From contig JAQVDS010000027.1 of assembly GCA_028697715.1 (NCBI GenBank), positions 1-35,310 on the forward strand: a stretch of 35,310 nt of DNA. The letters run 5' to 3'. The notes under the pieces were generated by a model. It had not been told where the DNA came from. It did no database searches and was given only the letters and a program-made list of their open reading frames with translations. The translations under genes were made by a program, and so were the position numbers. The first letter of the stretch is position 1. Each line of letters opens with the position of its first letter. This stretch comes from Acidithiobacillus sp. (lineage in GTDB: Bacteria > Pseudomonadota > Gammaproteobacteria > Acidithiobacillales > Acidithiobacillaceae). Of this stretch, positions 32,707 through 35,310 are shown one piece after another.

Positions 32707-33242
32707 AACTGGGATCCCACGAGGCCACAAGCAAAGAAACACTGGAAAGGCATCCGCCACCCACATAGGCTCAGAGACCTCTTTGCCGGAGTGATCTTTG
32801 TCGACGGGATACCGGCCAACGAAACCCAGCCGGACCCCCAACAGGACGCCGCCTGAATCATGTTAGTAATCGCTCATACACCAGAATTGACCATTGCTCC
32901 TTCAAGGGCAGATCCTCCAGGTTGAGCAGGTTGGAAAGTGTCGAAAGCTTCCTACCATACCCAAGGGGAATCTGCCCTTCCTACCCTCCTATCTGTCCCA
33001 TTTATCCAGGAACTGTTCCTATAATCCCTCCAACGGACCGCGGGATAACTCGCTTCGCCGATTCCCAAATACCGAAAGACGTAACACCGTGCAGCGCGTT
33101 GTTGATGGATGATACTAGAGTCATTCACGAGACTACCCCGATCCAGCCTGCAAGAGATCCCGCAGCAGGAGGGCGGGATACCTTGATGCTGACATATCGG
33201 GCCGATAGATTTCTCGAATGTACGCTCAAATACCCAGGATGA
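32707..33242. other. Non-coding, decayed mobile-element border
   Basis: No gene is supported in about 540 bp between the istA fragment and the end of sqr. Inside are an inverted pair AAGGGCAGAT (32904-32913) and ATCTGCCCTT (32970-32979) enclosing a 56-nt segment that can fold further, and a hairpin ATCCCGC/GCGGGAT (33157-33163, 33173-33179) about 65 nt past the sqr stop that could help end sqr transcription, though no T-tract follows. The 32338-32544 stretch before the istA fragment is likewise without a gene. Confidence 0.5.
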
Positions 33243-34541
33243 TTAACTGGCCTCTCGCTCTTCTTCCGGAGTGGTCCGGGTGATTCCCAGGAGTTTGAAG
33301 CTAAAGTACTCATACAGCGGCTCAGAGTGGCCGGTTTTCATCTTATGCATGAAATACTTTTCAAACGCCACCTTCGCCAAATGCACCCAGCGCCCTTGAG
33401 TAAACCAGTCAACTCGCCTTGGCTTGTTTTGCGGTAGGGCGACGAAGACCAGGCCGCTATCACCCAGGTCCGCAATACATACGGCATTGAGGGTGGGCTT
33501 TACCCGAACCGGGGACCCCATAGACCGGTTTTTGAGGTTCGTCACGATAGATGTGACCATGGACTCAATCATGTACCCGGTTTTAGGAACATTCACGGGT
33601 ACTGGGGTTGTTTCCACCGGCGGTATGGCGACCGTCAATCCCACAGCGTGGATGTTGGGATATTGCAAGCTTTGCATGTAGTCATCGACTAGCACCATTC
33701 CTCGGTCATTGCATAAGCCTGGGACAGTCATGATCTCCGGAATTCCTCGAAAGGCGGGAAGCATCATGGAGAACTGGAAAGGCAGTCTTCTTACGTTCGT
33801 AGTCACCCCCAAACTATCCTTCTCCTCCACATGCATTACTCCTTGTTCTACATGGGTTACCGCTGCATTAGTAATAACCTCAAAGCCCTCGTCCTGCAGG
33901 GCTTTTGTCAGTATGGCTCGGGATTCACCGACACCCCCTAAACCCATGTGTCCAATATAAGGCTCACTGGTTACGAAGGTAAGGGAAGGCACCTTATCCC
34001 TGAGCTTTCGCTTTTTCAGGTCTCTGGCAAGGATCAGGGCATACTCGTAAGCCGGGCCGAAACAACTGGCACCGGGAAAAGCGCCGATAATCACTGGACC
34101 CGGGTTTTGCAGGAACTCCTGGTATCGAGCATGGGCTAGTTCAGCATGATCTACGGTGCAAACAGACTGCGTCCAACCCCCATGAGGACCACTCCCAGGA
34201 ATAGCATCGAAGTCGAGTTTGGCCCCAGTCGATAGTAGCAATTCGTCATATGGTAGTTTTGAACCATCCTTGAGAACGATTGTGTTATTCTCTGCGTCGA
34301 TACTTGCTAGCCCACTGTCGAAAAACCGAATGCCTTTTTTCTGCACGTGGGGTCGAATAGGGAAGGTGATATCCTGACGAGCTCTCCAGCCAACTGCCAC
34401 CCAAGGATTTGATGGATAAAACTGGAAATAGTCTACATCACTCACCAGAGTGACCTGATGCGTAGCACGTAAGGCATGCTGCAACTCATACGCAGCTACC
34501 ATACCGCCAGTACCACCACCCACTACTATGATCTGTTTCAT
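33243..34541 (-). CDS. sqr: Sulfide:quinone oxidoreductase
   Basis: SQR is a membrane-bound flavoprotein that oxidises sulfide to polysulfide or sulfur and reduces quinone. The 432 residues start with the FAD-binding IIVVGGGTGGMVAAYEL. Cys128 (SVCTVDHAE) and Cys160 (GASCFGPAYEY) are the redox pair, and Cys355 (NAVCIADLGD) matches the third catalytic cysteine. The PPVETTPVP...KTGYMIESMV block and the amphipathic C terminus (WVHLAKVAFEKYFMHKMKTG) are family features. The residue numbers of the cysteines agree with the A. ferrooxidans enzyme. AAGGAG precedes the ATG. It is the last gene of a cluster with a bd-type oxidase subunit. This region is more A/T-rich than the rest of the window. Confidence 0.95.
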   Translation of the reverse strand: MKQIIVVGGGTGGMVAAYELQHALRATHQVTLVSDVDYFQFYPSNPWVAVGWRARQDITFPIRPHVQKKGIRFFDSGLASIDAENNTIVLKDGSKLPYDELLLSTGAKLDFDAIPGSGPHGGWTQSVCTVDHAELAHARYQEFLQNPGPVIIGAFPGASCFGPAYEYALILARDLKKRKLRDKVPSLTFVTSEPYIGHMGLGGVGESRAILTKALQDEGFEVITNAAVTHVEQGVMHVEEKDSLGVTTNVRRLPFQFSMMLPAFRGIPEIMTVPGLCNDRGMVLVDDYMQSLQYPNIHAVGLTVAIPPVETTPVPVNVPKTGYMIESMVTSIVTNLKNRSMGSPVRVKPTLNAVCIADLGDSGLVFVALPQNKPRRVDWFTQGRWVHLAKVAFEKYFMHKMKTGHSEPLYEYFSFKLLGITRTTPEEEREAS

Positions 34542-34607
34542 TGATTACTCCTTGATAAAATCATTACCGCAGCCAGCATCTTCATTTTCTGCGTCCACCG
34601 AAATATC

Positions 34608-34817
34608 CTATAAAGGAAAATATCCCTCCAGCTCCCATAGTGCGCGAAAGATGTTCTTGGCAGAGAAAACCGCAATGCCTTTCTGTAGCCCCAGAGAACG
34701 CAGGAACCGATCAAGAGCCTTCGGGGCGGCGAGATAAAAGAAAGCTAGGCCTAACAATAACAAGATTACGATAGCTGTAAAGCTTCCCAAAAAATTCAGC
34801 ATATCGACCTGTGGCAT
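34608..34817 (-). CDS. 69-residue single-helix membrane protein
   Basis: Residues 8-31 (NFLGSFTAIVILLLLGLAFFYLAA) form one clear membrane helix. The C-terminal part (PKALDRFLRSLGLQKGIAVFSAKNIFRALWELEGYFPL) is amphipathic and basic, and probably lies on the cytoplasmic side. AGAGG is 6 nt before the ATG. It sits between the cydB-side gene and sqr on the same strand, so a small helper or anchor for SQR or the oxidase is possible. I do not recognise the family. Confidence 0.6.
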   Translation of the reverse strand: MPQVDMLNFLGSFTAIVILLLLGLAFFYLAAPKALDRFLRSLGLQKGIAVFSAKNIFRALWELEGYFPL

Positions 34818-34856
34818 GGCGAACCTCTATCCGTCCAGTAACCGTATGCAGAAATC

Positions 34857-35159
34857 TCAAGCGATAATCAGTGGCGATGCTATGCTACCGTTCTTGACAC
34901 GGTAAAGTTGGTTTTGTTGCACCTGTTTTCTGAGAATCGACAAGAATTTTCTATATCTCGACATTTCTGCATCCAGTACAACGGCTTTTTCGGAATATTC
35001 GGAAGATTCTGCTTGAAGATCGGTCAGCAATTCGCGCCATTGCTCATGGACTAGCTCCTGGCGGTCTTCCAGGACACGGAGAATATCGATGACCGTAGGC
35101 GAGATGGATTCTGGCTCTCTGTGTACGTCGTTCCGTAGTATGAAATTGGCTTGCGGCAT
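34857..35159 (-). CDS. 100-residue protein of unknown function in the sqr cluster
   Basis: The protein from ATG 35159 has about 100 residues and no membrane helix or signal peptide. The middle is helical and charged (SPTVIDILRVLEDRQELVHEQWRELL), and the rest is likely a second helix with DAEMSRYRKFLSILRKQVQQNQ. Start: GGAG is 8 nt upstream of ATG 35159; the frame continues 11 codons further without a ribosome site, into the palindrome at 35184-35209. The length and two-helix form could suit a helical-bundle adaptor, but no function can be given. Confidence 0.6.
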   Translation of the reverse strand: MPQANFILRNDVHREPESISPTVIDILRVLEDRQELVHEQWRELLTDLQAESSEYSEKAVVLDAEMSRYRKFLSILRKQVQQNQLYRVKNGSIASPLIIA

Positions 35160-35183
35160 AATAATTTCTCCAGAATTTGTTGT

Positions 35184-35209
35184 CCTGGGCATTGTCTAGA
35201 ATGCCCAGG
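35184..35209 (-). other. 10-bp stem-loop after cydB
   Basis: CCTGGGCATT (35184-35193) and AATGCCCAGG (35200-35209) form a perfect inverted repeat with loop GTCTAG, 17 nt after the cydB stop. Neither strand has a T-tract after it. It probably marks an mRNA processing or attenuation point between the oxidase genes and the sqr part. Confidence 0.6.
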
Positions 35210-35225
35210 GGTGGTGTGTTGCGGG

Positions 35226-35310
35226 TCAGTGACTCTCGTAACCCGCCAGATGGGTGATCCGGTGGCGGAAGACCCAGATCTGATAGGCGTTGTACATGAT
35301 CATGATGGGC
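35226..35310 (-). CDS. cydB: Cytochrome bd-type quinol oxidase subunit II, C-terminal end (partial)
   Basis: Only the last 27 codons are in the window: PIMIMYNAYQIWVFRHRITH and a few more residues before the stop. A proline, a short membrane-helix end, then WVFR and a basic tail are the usual C terminus of CydB/CioB proteins. The enzyme passes electrons from quinol to oxygen. Being upstream of sqr on the same strand, it would take the electrons that SQR puts on quinone. The rest of the gene lies outside the window. Confidence 0.72.
   Translation of the reverse strand, partial: PIMIMYNAYQIWVFRHRITHLAGYESH

Noticed and set aside
34857..35192. Longer start of the 100-residue gene
   Set aside because: It would begin inside the 10-bp palindrome without a ribosome site; ATG 35159 has GGAG at good distance.

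Overview
The window looks like chromosome of an acidophilic, sulfur-oxidising gammaproteobacterium or Acidithiobacillia member, most likely Acidithiobacillus or a close relative. The main reason is a sulfide:quinone oxidoreductase whose two redox cysteines fall at residues 128 and 160, the numbering known from the Acidithiobacillus ferrooxidans enzyme, next to the end of a cytochrome bd-type quinol oxidase gene. Envelope and housekeeping genes (rimO, nfu-type, folM-like, hemN, metR, waaF, lpoA-yraN, rsmI, tRNA-Phe) fit a Gram-negative proteobacterium. The genus is an inference; no rRNA is present.

Layout. (1) 1-6200: a leftward Fur-type promoter with a short FeoA-like reading frame, then a leftward folM-like/nfu/rimO cluster, divergent from a rightward group (MidA-type methyltransferase, ArsC/Spx-like protein and two small coiled-coil proteins); a leftward metR-hemN pair follows. 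(2) 7200-12175: a phosphate-starvation block. Two promoters carry PhoB-type direct repeats with identical 11-bp geometry. One drives an OprO/P porin and a phytase/esterase-like secreted protein; the other drives an OprD-type porin and an OmpA-like lipoprotein, closed by a good intrinsic terminator. (3) 12174-21370: one long leftward envelope cluster, lpoA-yraN-[GmhA/HldC fusion]-FAD oxidoreductase-DUF155 membrane protein-waaF-P-type cation ATPase. rsmI is divergent from lpoA and is followed by tRNA-Phe(GAA).

(4) 22378-32350: an accessory island next to the tRNA, holding an expanded Type I restriction-modification operon, all leftward. The order of transcription is: single-TRD HsdS-like protein, GIY-YIG-like small protein, HsdM, RhuM-like protein, HsdS, HAD-family phosphatase, HsdR, YgjP-type zinc metalloprotease. 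HsdM to the metalloprotease overlap or abut by a few bases at every junction, so they are probably one translationally coupled unit. The RhuM-like gene carries a perfect in-frame 129-bp tandem duplication. IS21-type remnants are seen at both edges, and hairpins separate the first two genes from hsdM.

(5) 32350-35310: about 900 bp of decayed mobile DNA, then a visibly more A/T-rich leftward sulfide-oxidation cluster: cydB end, two small unknown proteins, sqr. In use, SQR would pass electrons from sulfide to quinone and the bd oxidase would pass them to oxygen.

The strongest candidate for an undescribed system is the restriction operon with its built-in HAD phosphatase, RhuM-like protein, metalloprotease and separate promoter-proximal half-HsdS/GIY-YIG pair.
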